Made by a program: the position numbers and the translations under genes. A stretch of DNA of 64,000 nt from Lucinisca nassula (taxonomy: Eukaryota; Mollusca; Bivalvia; Lucinida; Lucinidae), in the NCBI GenBank assembly GCA_963580285.1, contig OY757019.1, positions 65,244,587 to 65,308,586 on the forward strand, read 5' to 3'. The notes under the pieces were generated by a model, which saw nothing but the letters and a program-made list of their open reading frames with translations, did not search any database and was not told where the DNA came from. Numbering within the stretch: the first letter of the stretch is position 1; each line of letters begins with the position of its first letter. This document shows, piece by piece, positions 47,099 to 56,494 of this stretch.

Positions 47099-47290
47099 CT
47101 CTCAGACCAGAACCATTTGAACTTTGAAAGGGGACAACCTAAGGACCATTCCTGTGAGGTTTGGTCAAAATCCGATCAGTGGTTTAGGAGATGTCGTTTG
47201 AAGAAATTGTTTACGTACACACGAACGCACACACACACTGAGGATGGACGACAGACAAAAAGTGATCACGTGACAGTTGAGCTTAAAAGT
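47099..47290 (+). repeat. family D/C tail fragment
   Basis: Matches the D/C tail ('gaggtttggtcaaaatccga', 'tggtttaggagatgtc', a CGCACACACACAC run, GGACGACAGACAAAAAG) just after the 3' end of Penelope-like copy 1. It is the remainder of an element that the retroelement interrupted or replaced. Confidence 0.7.
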
Positions 47291-47768
47291 CCATCCAGAA
47301 TTAAACAAGAATTCCGCTGAAGGCTATGTCGCATCTGTTGGGGCGCAAAGTCACCGAACCATGAAATCTCGGCCAAGGTCTATGATGCTTGCATAAAAGT
47401 TGCCATTCCTAGATGCAAGCTTGTACTAAGTATCATTAATGAAGCTCTAATAGTTCTTGAGAAATAAACTTAAACATCAGGTTGAACACTAGAGTTCAGG
47501 TTGAACACTAGAGTTGATGCAAGAGTTCACTAAGTCAGTGAACCATTAAATTTAGGTTATGGTCAAATATGGATGCCATAGTGCAGTTTATATTTTACTT
47601 TTGGTCCTTAGAGATCAGTTTGAATATTCTGAGAAATCAGAAATAAATTATTAGTTTAGACCCAAATTCTAGACAGGTTTTTAATCATTTGAACCTCATT
47701 TTGTTTTATATCAGTCTTTGAATCGACTGCCTATTCGAAAATCGCAAAATTGCAATTTGTTTCTCTAG

Positions 47769-47920
47769 TACTCACGACAATGTAACTTATGCTACCCTCT
47801 ATTCCCCCAGAAGCGCCGACTTTGACTACCAGCCGTACAAGACCACCGCAACCTTTATTCCCCATTTGTCACCCAGTGACTGAAAATCACTAACCGTAAA
47901 ATGACAACACACCGGTAAAT
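47769..47920 (+). repeat. DIRS left inverted terminal repeat
   Basis: Runs from TACTCACGACAATGTAACTT to ACCGGTAAAT and is the reverse complement of 54254-54417 with few mismatches. The right copy carries an extra 12 nt (CACGGACTTCGT). The 14 nt outside it (47755-47768) form the left tip, which is not repeated at the right end. Confidence 0.93.
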
Positions 47921-48106
47921 TTTCTCTTTGCTCGGCGCTTTTCGAAGTGAAAGGAAGTGTTGGATAATTTATCCAGGGAAGTCCTAGGCTCGAGCAGCCC
48001 TATTACCCCAGGTTTGCTTTCAAATTATTTTGTTTACACTTATTATTATTGCCGTGCTGTTTTCTCTTTTTTCTGTTTTATTTCAGAATTTGGAGTTCAG
48101 TTTGAA

Positions 48107-50586
48107 ATGCTAAATAGATGTTCAGGTAAGCAAGGAAGGGGTTGTTCACGCTTTCTCTTTCTCGCGGAGTGGGACAACCACCTTCTTTGCCATTCATGCA
48201 GGGATTGTTCTCAGGATAATCCCTGTAATGTTTGTTCCGACTGGTCAACTTTGACATGGTCCAAATCTATTAAGGCCATGTCTAAGTTGTCCAGACGGTC
48301 TAAATTAGACAAGACTTGGGAAAAGGTGCAGACGGAGGGTGCTTCTAGGGAGTTCTCCCGACCCTTGCAAGAAGGTAATGAGGCTCCTGTTGTCACCGAC
48401 CAAACGGTTAGTGATGTGGAAGTTCCCTCCTCCCTTGCTTTGACCGCTGGTTCAAACCTTGGGGCTCCTCTTCCTGAGTGTTCCACAGCTGGAAACGGTA
48501 CTGGAAACTCTTCCCAGTCTACGTGTTGAAGGGAATCTGAAGGTAATTCAGGTGACCAGCGGCCCAGACCTTCTCAATCACCATTGAAAGGTCTGGCCAT
48601 TCGACACGATGATAGGGTCCATGGCTCCCGTTCTCGCTCGAGGCAGGCCCATCGTTCCCCGTCTTTAAGTACTTACCGGCGTCCAAGAGCCTACCGCTCT
48701 CGAAGCCGTGGTAAAAGCCACTCGGCTATTCGTTCCCGTAGCCGCGGCCGTTACCGCTCAAATAGTACTACGAAGAACCGTCGCTCTAGATCTTGCTCTC
48801 GGAGATTTTCAAGATCAAGCTCGGGTTCTTTCAGCAGCCATGGCTCGCGACCCAAGCGTAGCCATAGCCGCCGCTCCATGCGTAGCCATGGCCGCAGCTC
48901 CAGGCGTAGCCATAGCCGTCGCTCCAGGCGTAGCCATAGCCGTCGCTCCAGGCGTGTCCACAGGTCTCCTCGAGACCAACGTTCACGCTCTAAAACGACC
49001 AGCCGTCATAGGGGCAGACGCTCCCCTTCGCATGGTCGTAGGCAGATTTCCCGCTCACCTTCCAGGTCGAGCGGTTCAAGTCAACCTTTTCTGGAACCAA
49101 CAAGAAGGCTTAGGTTCCAGAATGAAAGTAATCCCCCGCTGGTTTCTGTAAGCACAGCGAGTGGGTTTTCATGTTCTAGTACTCGTGAAAATTTGGTTCA
49201 CAGTGTACAACCGGATATGCGAAATTTGATTCGTCAAATTTTGTCCGAAGAATTGAGTACCAATACCGCCAGTCGGAAAAGGTCTCGATCCCTTTCATCC
49301 TCGGAAGATCGTGATGGAAGGGTTAGAAGAAATTCTTCATCTCTTTCTAATCCATCAAACGTGGATAAAACCTGTCAGTCAACTTGTAATGATGATAGTA
49401 CTGACGTTGGGGATAAGGGCCCAAGGGCTAAATCCTCAGTGGTTACAGAGTCCACTGATAGTATTCCCTCTGTTATTCAGGAACCGGAAATACTTCTCAG
49501 GCCGGAACCTGGAGAGAAAATTGACGATTCGGCTGATGAATCGTGTGATCAAGAGAATGAGGCTGACAATTTGGTACAACCTTCATTGGCTGCACAATTG
49601 TCATATGTTGAGGCCTTGGACTCGCTATGCAGAAGGCTAGGTCCACAACTTTGTCCCGAAGTGGCTCAACCTGAACCCCAATCAGGTGCGTCAGCCTTGG
49701 ACTTCTTTACTAAGAAATCCACGGAAACTGTTCAACCGGTCCTTCCTCAAAGTCGTTTAATTTTGGAGCAAATTTCCAAAATTAATTCGAAAATCCAAGG
49801 ACCCAATCCTATTCAAGGATCACCATTGGACAGTTATCCTAAGGGCATGGGGACCAATAGGTTTCCCAGTTTGATGATGAAACCTAAATTGTTTGGTCAG
49901 GATTCGTATAAAATTGCGGATCCTACTTTACAACTAAATCCTCCCCCAATAGATCCATCGTTCAGAGAGGTTCTTAAGCAGGGGGCATCATTGCCTACTT
50001 CTCACAATATCCAGCTGTTGCACCTGGAGATTTGGGAGAAATTGGCAAGAGCAGGTGTACATGTTACTTCCCATGCTGATATGTTTCTGTATGGCATTCT
50101 TTCAGCATTGGGGAGCTCAACCCCTTCTCAGTCAGATCTGGCGGAAGTGCGTAGGTATTTGGAAGCTCTAGCACAGTCACATATGCATCTGTTTGATGTA
50201 TTGGTTAGACTGGCTAGTGGTCCATTGCTTGCCAGACGCGATGTGTATCTTGACAAGTGTGCTTAGACTCTTCAATGAAAGCCTCACTTAGAGTTCAGCC
50301 TTTGGAGTCTTCAACCCTTTTTGGCTCTAAGATTCCAGAAGTGGCAAAATCTTATGAGGACTTGACAAGGAGAAGTCTGCAGAGGGCAGCGGCACCTCCT
50401 CACCCTAAGAAGAAAAGAAAGTCCGGAGCTAAGTCTGAAGATGTCAAATTAGTTGTTAGCTCTTCAGAGAGTGGACAGCGTCAGGTTATTTCCAAACCGG
50501 CTGCCTCCACCCAAGCTCCGCAGCAAAGTTCTCATCCCAGCAGGTTTAGAAAACCTAAAGGGAAGAGGAACAAGAATCAAAAATAG
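48107..50586 (+). pseudogene. DIRS Gag-like protein with Arg/Ser-rich domain, broken
   Basis: Likely start ATG at 48107 (MLNRCSGKQ). Residues 5-48 carry a Cys/His cluster (C-x5-C, LLCHSCRDC, CNVCSDW), like the zinc-binding start of other DIRS Gags. After an in-frame TGA (48527-48529), the same frame encodes an Arg/Ser domain (about 48600-49090: RSRSRGR, SRRSHSRRSRRSHSRR), an acidic middle and a helical C-terminal region. A frameshift at about 50250-50262 moves the end to another frame holding PHPKKKRKSG, a classical nuclear-import-like motif. The total is about 820 residues. A possible acceptor (tttatttcag) lies at 48077-48086. Confidence 0.8.
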
Positions 50587-51994
50587 GGGTGCCCGCTTCT
50601 GCCAGGCCTGCCCGGACTCTTTGGAGTCATCGGGCTCGATCAAGTACAGTTTGCCAAAACCGGACATCTCCACCGGTGGCAGACTGTATCACTTTTGTCA
50701 GGCCTGGCAAAAGATCACCACAGACCAGTGGACACAGTCTGTGATAAGAAGCGGGTTTCGAATTCAATTTCGTGTCCAACCCAAATTGGCCAGAGTAGTT
50801 CCTCATTTTTTGAGGAAACCTCCAGCAGATCCAGAGAAAATTCGACTCCTTCAAGAGGAGATAGAATCTATGCTGGAAAAACGTGCCATAGAACCAGTCA
50901 CTCCACATCACCCGAAAGGGGGCTTTTACAGCCAATTATTTCTGGTTCAGAAAAAATCAGGAGGATGGAGACCGGTAATCGATCTTTCCAGATTGAACCG
51001 GTACATTCTTGCTCCTCATTTCAAAATGGAAACTGTAGACTCAGTTCGTCTTGCATTACGGAAGAACGACTGGGCCATATCAGTGGACTTAAAGGATGCA
51101 TACTTCCACATTCTGATCCACCGCAAGTCCAGGAGGTATCTCCGCTTCCATTTTATGGGGAGAACATACCAATTTCGAGCACTAGCGTTCAGGCTCTCTC
51201 CAGCCCCCAAACGGTAGTGAAGCACTGTCGTCTCCAGGGAATGCGTTTGAATGCATACCTGGACGATTGGCTTCAGCCTTCAGCCTCTCAGTTCCTGTCC
51301 ATTCAGCACCGGGATCGGTTACTGAGGACGGTTTTGAACCTCGGATTTGTCCCGAATTGGGACAAATCAGAGCTAATTCCCAGTCAAATATTCTGTTTCC
51401 TGGGTGCTCGTTTCGATCTGGAGAAGGGTGTGATCGGACCTTCTCTGGACAGGATAGTGAGATTGCAAACAAGTATACAGAAGATGTTTGCTTCTCAGTC
51501 AGCGTCTGCCCGGGAAGTTCATTCTTTACTCGGACAGATGGAATCTGTGGCCCGTCTTCTACCTTATGGCTGGGCTCACAAACGTTTACTACAATGGCAT
51601 GTGAAAGACGGTTGGTCTCAGGCAACTCAGTCTTGGGACTACCGTATTTCGCTGGGTCCTTGGTTCAGACAAGCAGTAGAGCAATGGCTGAACAAGGAAT
51701 TTCTTCATGCTATGGTTCCGCTGGTTCAGCCACAACCAGATTTCTATCTGTTCACGGATGCGAGTCTGGTTGGATGGGGTGCCCATTTGGACGATCGCTC
51801 AGTTTCAGGCCAGTGGTCTGTTCAATGGAGCAAAGAACACATAAATGTTCTGGAACTCCGAGCAGTTTGGTTGGCTCTGAAGTCCTTTTGTCAGATAATT
51901 TCGGGCTGCCAGGTGTTGTTGTCGACAGACAACACAACCGTGGCGGCTTATCGGAACACAGGAGGGGGGGGGCAGGTCTCGAAACCTGTCGTTT
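50587..51994 (+). pseudogene. DIRS reverse transcriptase / RNase H, broken
   Basis: The protein would copy element RNA into DNA. Frame 2 (to 51217) has GGRLYHFCQAWQKITTDQW, SGGWRPVIDLSRLNRYI and AISVDLKDAYFHI (motif A Asp). The frame then breaks in motif B near 51190-51215, where a small deletion is likely. Frame 1 continues with RLNAYLDDWLQ (catalytic YLDD, 51256-51267). RNase H follows: FTDASLVGWG (Asp 51757), LELRAVW (Glu 51853), STDNTT (Asp 51928). A (G)9 run at 51964-51972 shifts the frame, so the last RNase H Asp (VLADSLSR, 52082) is in frame 2. Confidence 0.92.
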
Positions 51995-52687
51995 ATGGCA
52001 ACCAAGCTGCTAGCATGGTGTGCGAAGCGACAGGTGTCTCTAACAGCCAAATTCGTTCCAAGCAAACTAAACGTTCTCGCGGATTCTCTGTCGAGGAAAG
52101 GGCAGATCATTCATACAGAGTGGACGCTCCACAGGGGCACACTGTCTCAGATTTTTCACTTCTGGGAAGTCCCTCATATAGATCTGTTTGCAACGAGACT
52201 AAACAATCAACTTCCGACCTTTGTGTCTCCATTTCACGACCCCTTATCTTGGGCAGTGGATGCGATGTCCCAGTCCTGGGAGGGAATGTTAGCGTATGCA
52301 TTCCCTCCCATTCCCCTTCTTTTGAAGGTGCTATTGAAAATGGAGAAAGAGACATGCTTGGTCTTTCTGATAGCTCCATGCTGGGAAAGTCACCCATGCT
52401 TTCCAGTGCTGTTGTCTCTGCTGGTTGCTCCAGTGATCAAACCCCCTTGTCGGCGGGATCTTTTGATCCAACCACACTCTCGTCTGGCTCATCCGAAACC
52501 GGAAATATTCAACCTGCACGCTTGGTTGTGCTGCAGGGAGGTCTCGAGGCAGGATTTTCTAAAAGGTCTGCCGAGAGAGTCTGTGCCTCTAAAAGAGCTT
52601 CTACACAGTCTCTCTACAATTACCGTTGGAACGCTTGGATGGATTGGTGTCTCGAACGGGAGATGGATCCCATCGATCCATCTGTAA
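51995..52687 (+). pseudogene. DIRS RNase H end and conserved linker domain
   Basis: Frame 2 continues RNase H (MATKLLAWCAKRQVSL, VLADSLSRKG). A conserved region follows, from HIDLFATRLNNQLPTFVSP (52175 on) through WAVDAMSQSWEGMLAYAFPP to LVFLIAPCWESHPCFPVLL. In DIRS elements this lies between RNase H and the recombinase, where a methyltransferase-like domain is often annotated. I see no DPPY-type motif, so no methyltransferase activity is claimed. The frame changes to frame 1 near 52540-52590. Confidence 0.8.
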
Positions 52688-53594
52688 TGGTTTTGGCAGA
52701 CTTCCTTATCTTCCTGTTTGAAGAGAAGAAGCTGTCTCCTGTTTCTGTTAAAGGATACAGGTCAGCCATTTCGTCCACGCTGAAGCATTTATCTTCGGTC
52801 GATTTTTCCTCCGATCCTGTTCTCTCTGATATCATAAAGAGTATGGAATTGGAAAAACCAGTTAAGCAGGGTTGTTCCTCATTGGGATCTTTCTCTGGTT
52901 TTAGACTGTCTCAAAGAGTCTCCCTTTGAGCCGAGTCTCCCTTTGAGCCGATGTCTTCTTGTTCGCTCAAATGCTTGACTCAGAAAACAGTTTTTCTGAT
53001 AGCCCTTGCTTCAGGTCGGAGGCGTAGTGAAATTCATGCACTATCTGCCTCTTCCGGCTCTGTAAATTTTTCAGCAGACAAAAACTCTGTTAAACTTCAT
53101 TTTTCCCTGGTTTTTTGGCTAAAAATCAGGTTCCTTCGGTAGCAGGAATTCCCGTTGAAATTCCAGCTCTTCTATGGATAAAGGTCGTTCTGGCACATTT
53201 CTGTGTTCAGTTCGTGCTTTGCGTTTTTATTTGAGAAGGACAAAAAGTTATCGTAGAAAAAGAGAAAGACTCTTTATTTCCTATGTTAAGAACTATGACA
53301 AGGAAATAAGCCCTTCTACTATATCCAGGTGGATTGCAGAGACTGTTCGTTTTGCTTATGATCAAAAAGGCAGTTCCAAATCTTACAAGATTTGTGCTCA
53401 TGCTAAGGGCTTTGAGTGCAAGTTTTGCTTGGCTAAATGGGGTCCCCTTGGATGCTGTTCTCAGAGCCGGTTTTTGGCGCTCTGAGAATTCCTTCATTAG
53501 GTTTTATCTAAGAGATACAGCAGGAATCAATGGAAAGTTATTTTCTCTGGGCCCTGTTGTGGCATCACAGACAGTAATTTCCTCTTCTGTTTAA
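52560..53594 (+). pseudogene. DIRS tyrosine recombinase, broken
   Basis: This would integrate the circular DNA. The N-terminal core-binding part is in frame 1 (STQSLYNYRWNAWMDWCLE, VSVKGYRSAISSTLKHL). The catalytic part has ALASGRRRSEIHALS (first Arg), then CSVRALRFYLRRTKSYR and STISRWIAETVRFAYD. The next catalytic pair is split: His (AH, 53396-53401) in frame 2 and Arg (LRALSASFAWLNG) in frame 3, a one-base loss. WRSENSFIRFYLRD carries the nucleophilic Tyr (53505-53507). A 17-bp tandem duplication (GTCTCCCTTTGAGCCGA twice) at about 52918-52951 adds a stop. Confidence 0.9.
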
Positions 53595-54083
53595 TTCTTT
53601 GTCCGGTGATCATTGACCGTACGGTTGAACACCATGTTAAGATATTTTAGTTCCGCCTTCTGTGACGTCATAATTATGCACAGCGGATTAATACATTTGT
53701 GGTCAAAAAATGAAAGTAAAGTTTATTTTGACCATTTTTGAGCGGTTTTTCGCTTATTTTGTTTTGGGGTTTCGTTTTATTGTTTCACTCCTCTTTCGGG
53801 GAGTGATTTCGCAACGCTGCTTTGGGTCTGGACTTTCGGGGAAAACAACACGCATGTTTTTTCTAAAGTCCTAATTGTAAGTGTCAAATTCGACATGACC
53901 GGGTTTTCGGGCATCTTGCTCTGTTACCAGCCTGGAGTCTCCTTACATACGATCCACTGTCGTCCTAATAATCGGACCACCTTCAGTTGCACAACGTTAC
54001 CTCATGAGAAATCGGTAACTTCCTATATTCTTATTGTGAATTTATCAGATTTCCCCACCATCCATGAGAGATTAAATCTAATT
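53595..54083 (+). other. DIRS 3' non-coding region
   Basis: Non-coding stretch between the recombinase and the internal complementary region. It contains a TGACGTCA palindrome (53663-53670), identical to a CRE core, and a small hairpin CACTCC-tctttc-GGGGAGTG at about 53786-53803. No gene is seen; both sites may be coincidental. Confidence 0.5.
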
Positions 54084-54178
54084 AGCATAAGTTACATTGT
54101 CGTGAGTACTAGAGAAACAAATTTTATATGTTGTTTTTACATAAATATTTGTGATCTATACTCACGACAATGTAACGA
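54084..54178 (+). repeat. DIRS internal complementary region
   Basis: The first half (54084-54122) is the exact reverse complement of the first 38-39 nt of the element (from 47755). The second half (54123-54178) is the reverse complement of the last 50-odd nt (up to 54453) with one mismatch. The halves meet exactly as the two ends would in a circle. In the DIRS model this region templates completion of the ends during circle formation. Confidence 0.93.
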
Positions 54179-54253
54179 CAAGGCCCGTGTTTATATATTT
54201 ATATAAACTCCCAGCCTCCCCGCTAATCTGTTTTAATTCCTCGCAAAGAGGAT

Positions 54254-54417
54254 ATTTACCGGTATGTTGTCACGAAGTCCGTGATTTTACGGTTAGTGAT
54301 TTTCAGTCACTGGGTGACAAGTGGGGAATAAAGGTTGCGGTGGTTCTGTACGGCTGGTAGTCAAAGTCGGCGCTTCTGGGGGAATAGAGGGTAGCGTAAG
54401 TTACATTGTCGTGAGTA
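54254..54417 (-). repeat. DIRS right inverted terminal repeat
   Basis: Reverse complement of 47769-47920 with a 12-nt insertion. The outer right tip (54418-54453, TAGATCACAAATATTTATG...) is longer than the left tip and unrelated to it. Asymmetric tips are normal for DIRS elements. Confidence 0.93.
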
Positions 54418-54490
54418 TAGATCACAAATATTTATGTTAAAACAACATATAAAGTAAGCTTCCTCTGGCTTTCGTTGCCGGATCATTACA

Positions 54491-54536
54491 GGGTCACTGA
54501 TGAGGCTTTATTAGCCGAAACTACGTAGTATGACCC
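54491..54536 (+). ncRNA. type I hammerhead ribozyme HHR3
   Basis: Stem I is GGGTCA/TGACCC (six Watson-Crick pairs), core CTGATGA (54497-54503), stem II GGCT-TTATT-AGCC, GAAA (54517-54520), stem III CTACGTAG, cleavage triplet GTA with the cut after 54530. Compared with HHR1/2, stem I (GCC to ACC), stem II (C/G to T/A) and stem III (AGCT to ACGT) all changed while staying paired, which supports real structure. Confidence 0.9.
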
Positions 54537-54555
54537 ATCTTCTTTCTTATTAATA

Positions 54556-55443
54556 TACTCAGAGGCAATAAAAAGTTTTGATTTAGAATACCGGATCTTG
54601 TATTGCTGTCTGTAATAAAATATGCCTAAGTCCATTTTTCCCAAACTTCCAAGTTTGTAAAACTCCAATTCTTTTCCTGTAACAGTCATCCATGAGGGAG
54701 TTATTGCCCTTAATTGAAAATCAATATTTCCAATAAAATCTCATGTGTACGTGACATTCAAATCTGTGCACACCAAAAAAAGTCCTGTACGAATGTTCAT
54801 CGATAAGATCACATCATTACTTTGCCATTAAACCCAAACAAACAGCTTCACACTCAATTGGAATTTCTGCCTGTTCCGGATTATCTCCCTTTCAATTAAA
54901 ATCATAGTGAATTAAATGAGTCTTTTTCTCAGATCTGGTAAGAGATATTCATTTGAAACCTTCGCATACTTATTGTTTTGCTCGGCATCTTTATGTTTAC
55001 TCCATAGTAAAGTTTATCTTAAATACAAATCCCACAGAAACATAATGCATTTAATAAAAGGAAGAACGTAAAAAGCGAAAATGCCATTTTCTTGAAGAAA
55101 AGATGTTGCTCTTTACCTGGTGTTTAATTTCAATATGCGACATATTCTTGCCAATCAGATGCCATTCTTTGAATTTGTTGCATGAAAAATCATTTATTGA
55201 ATAATCCTTATTTGAAACACATGTTTAAAGGGAAGCTACTCAAGACAAAATATTTGATCAGACCCCCTGTCCATTTCAAGTGACACAATTTCATTATCCG
55301 TAAATCAAATTTAAAGGAAAATGCTGCAAATTAAGCGGCAGTGGTTGTTCTTATTTATGATACCTCATTAGTATGTAGAGAGGGAGAGATAAGGACGCAA
55401 ATTGGCATTCAGTAACCTGTATACTTACTTTTGCCTCTCAGTA
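54556..55443. mobile_element. 888-bp non-autonomous DNA transposon with TA duplication
   Basis: Ends TACTCAGAGGCAATAAAAAG and, inverted, TACTGAGAGGCAAAAGTAAG, flanked by TA (54554-54555, 55444-55445). It splits the hammerhead unit: 'atcttctttcttattaa' before and 'tttcattgcacttaaaggaa' after are contiguous after HHR4 (55811-55845). No transposase frame. Confidence 0.85.
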
Positions 55444-55763
55444 TATTTTCATTGCACTTAAAGGAACTCATCTTTGAGTTTTATTTGCCTTCACTGCAGC
55501 TGGTGTTGTGCCGTGTGGCGGCCACAAAACGTCTCCCCGTACACCAACCATAGTGCAGTTTATATTTTACTTTTGGTCCTTAGAGATAAGCGTGAATATT
55601 CTGAGAAATCAGAAATAAATTATTAGTTTAGACTCAAATTCTAGACAGGTTTTTAATTATTTGGACCTTATTTTGATTTATATCAGTCTTTGAATCGACT
55701 GCCTATTCGAAATTCGCAAAATTGCAGTAAGCTACCTCTGGCTTTCGTTGCCTGATCATTACA

Positions 55764-55809
55764 GGGTCACTGATGAGGCTGTATTAGCCGAAACTACGTA
55801 GTATGACCC
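55764..55809 (+). ncRNA. type I hammerhead ribozyme HHR4
   Basis: Same fold as HHR3: GGGTCA/TGACCC, CTGATGA (55770-55776), stem II GGCT-GTATT-AGCC, GAAA (55790-55793), CTACGTAG, cut after GTA at 55803. It differs from HHR3 only in one stem II loop base. It ends the full unit that keeps the unoccupied DIRS target. Confidence 0.9.
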
Positions 55810-56494
55810 ATCTTCTATCTTATGAATAGTTTCATTGCTCTTAAAGGAACTCATTTTTGATTTTTATTTGCAATTCGTAGTTGTCATTCCTACGTACAAG
55901 TATGTACTAGGTATCATTAATAAAGCTGTTATAGTTCTTTTGAAATGAACTTGCCCATTAGGGTGAATGCTAGGATGGTTGCAATATTTCACGAAGTAAG
56001 TAAACCATGAAATGTAGGTGAAGGTCAAATTTGGATGCTTGCATTTCAGTTGCCATCCCCAGATACAAGTTTCTACCAAGTGTCATTAATGAAGCCCTTA
56101 TAGTTCTTGAGAAATTAACTTGACCATTAGGGTGAACGCTAGGGTGGTCACAATATTTAACAAAGTCAGAGAACAATAAAATGCTGGTCAAGTTAAAATA
56201 TGGATGCTTGCATTGAAAAAAATTCCATCCCCAGATACAAGTTTGTACAAAGGATCATTAATGAAGCTCTTATAGTTCCTGAGAAATTAATTTAGGGTGA
56301 ACGCCAGGGTGGTCGCAAATGTTGATGCCTTGACAAACGGATGGATGGATGGAGGAATTGACAAACGGACAGAAAACCGGATGCCTATATCATGCCATGC
56401 TAATAGCAGGCGCGACAATAAAAGCATCGCTAACACTGCATAATGCCCTACCACTGCAGGCCAATACTGTTTGATCCTTGGCCACAATAATAAT

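Larger units (their letters stand above)
47755..54453 (+). mobile_element. DIRS-type tyrosine-recombinase retrotransposon, 6699 bp, degraded
   Basis: Bounded exactly by comparison with the unoccupied target copy (left flank ...attgca, right flank gtaagc...). It has inverted terminal repeats (47769-47920, 54254-54417), unequal outer tips, an internal complementary region (54084-54178), and the gene order Gag, RT, RNase H, linker domain, tyrosine recombinase. All are DIRS hallmarks; it lacks an integrase and LTRs. Coding frames are broken by one in-frame TGA and at least six frame changes, so this copy is not autonomous. Confidence 0.95.
47576..55866 (+). mobile_element. retrozyme-like hammerhead element, split by DIRS and a DNA transposon
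   Basis: A truncated unit (47576-47754 continuing at 54454) ends in hammerhead HHR3. A full unit follows (54531-55803, ending in HHR4), then a partial unit to about 55866. The two units are nearly identical: 47576-47754 matches 55548-55726 over 179 bp without length change. Taking out the 888-bp transposon and one TA leaves a unit of about 383 nt. The block 'gtgtggcggccacaaaacgt' is shared with the second hammerhead locus near 35402. No protein encoded. Confidence 0.85.
47304..56418 (+). repeat. family F element (copy 2), split by nested insertions
   Basis: Header AACAAGAATTCCGCTGAAGG at 47304. The first monomers run to '...caaatatggatgc' at 47575, where the text stops. Family F resumes at about 55867 ('ttgcaattcgtagttgtcat'), completing the same monomer. 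It ends with a GGATGGATGGATGG tract, 'gaaaaccggatgcc' and 'gctaatagcaggcgcgacaa'. The 8.3 kb between are later insertions. Confidence 0.8.

Noticed and set aside
48211..48486. antisense 91-residue frame in DIRS Gag
   Set aside because: It is a shadow of the real Gag frame.
50695..51190. first 165 residues of the long frame-1 ORF over the RT
   Set aside because: The RT motifs here are in frame 2; frame 1 becomes the real frame only after the break near 51200.
51995..52687. active DNA methyltransferase domain
   Set aside because: The region sits where DIRS methyltransferase-like domains are annotated, but no DPPY-type catalytic motif can be read.
53663..53670. TGACGTCA as a CRE promoter element of the DIRS
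   Set aside because: A single 8-bp palindrome is too weak alone; it is mentioned only in the region description.
47755..54453. LTR retrotransposon
   Set aside because: The terminal repeats are inverted, there is no integrase or protease, and a tyrosine recombinase is present.
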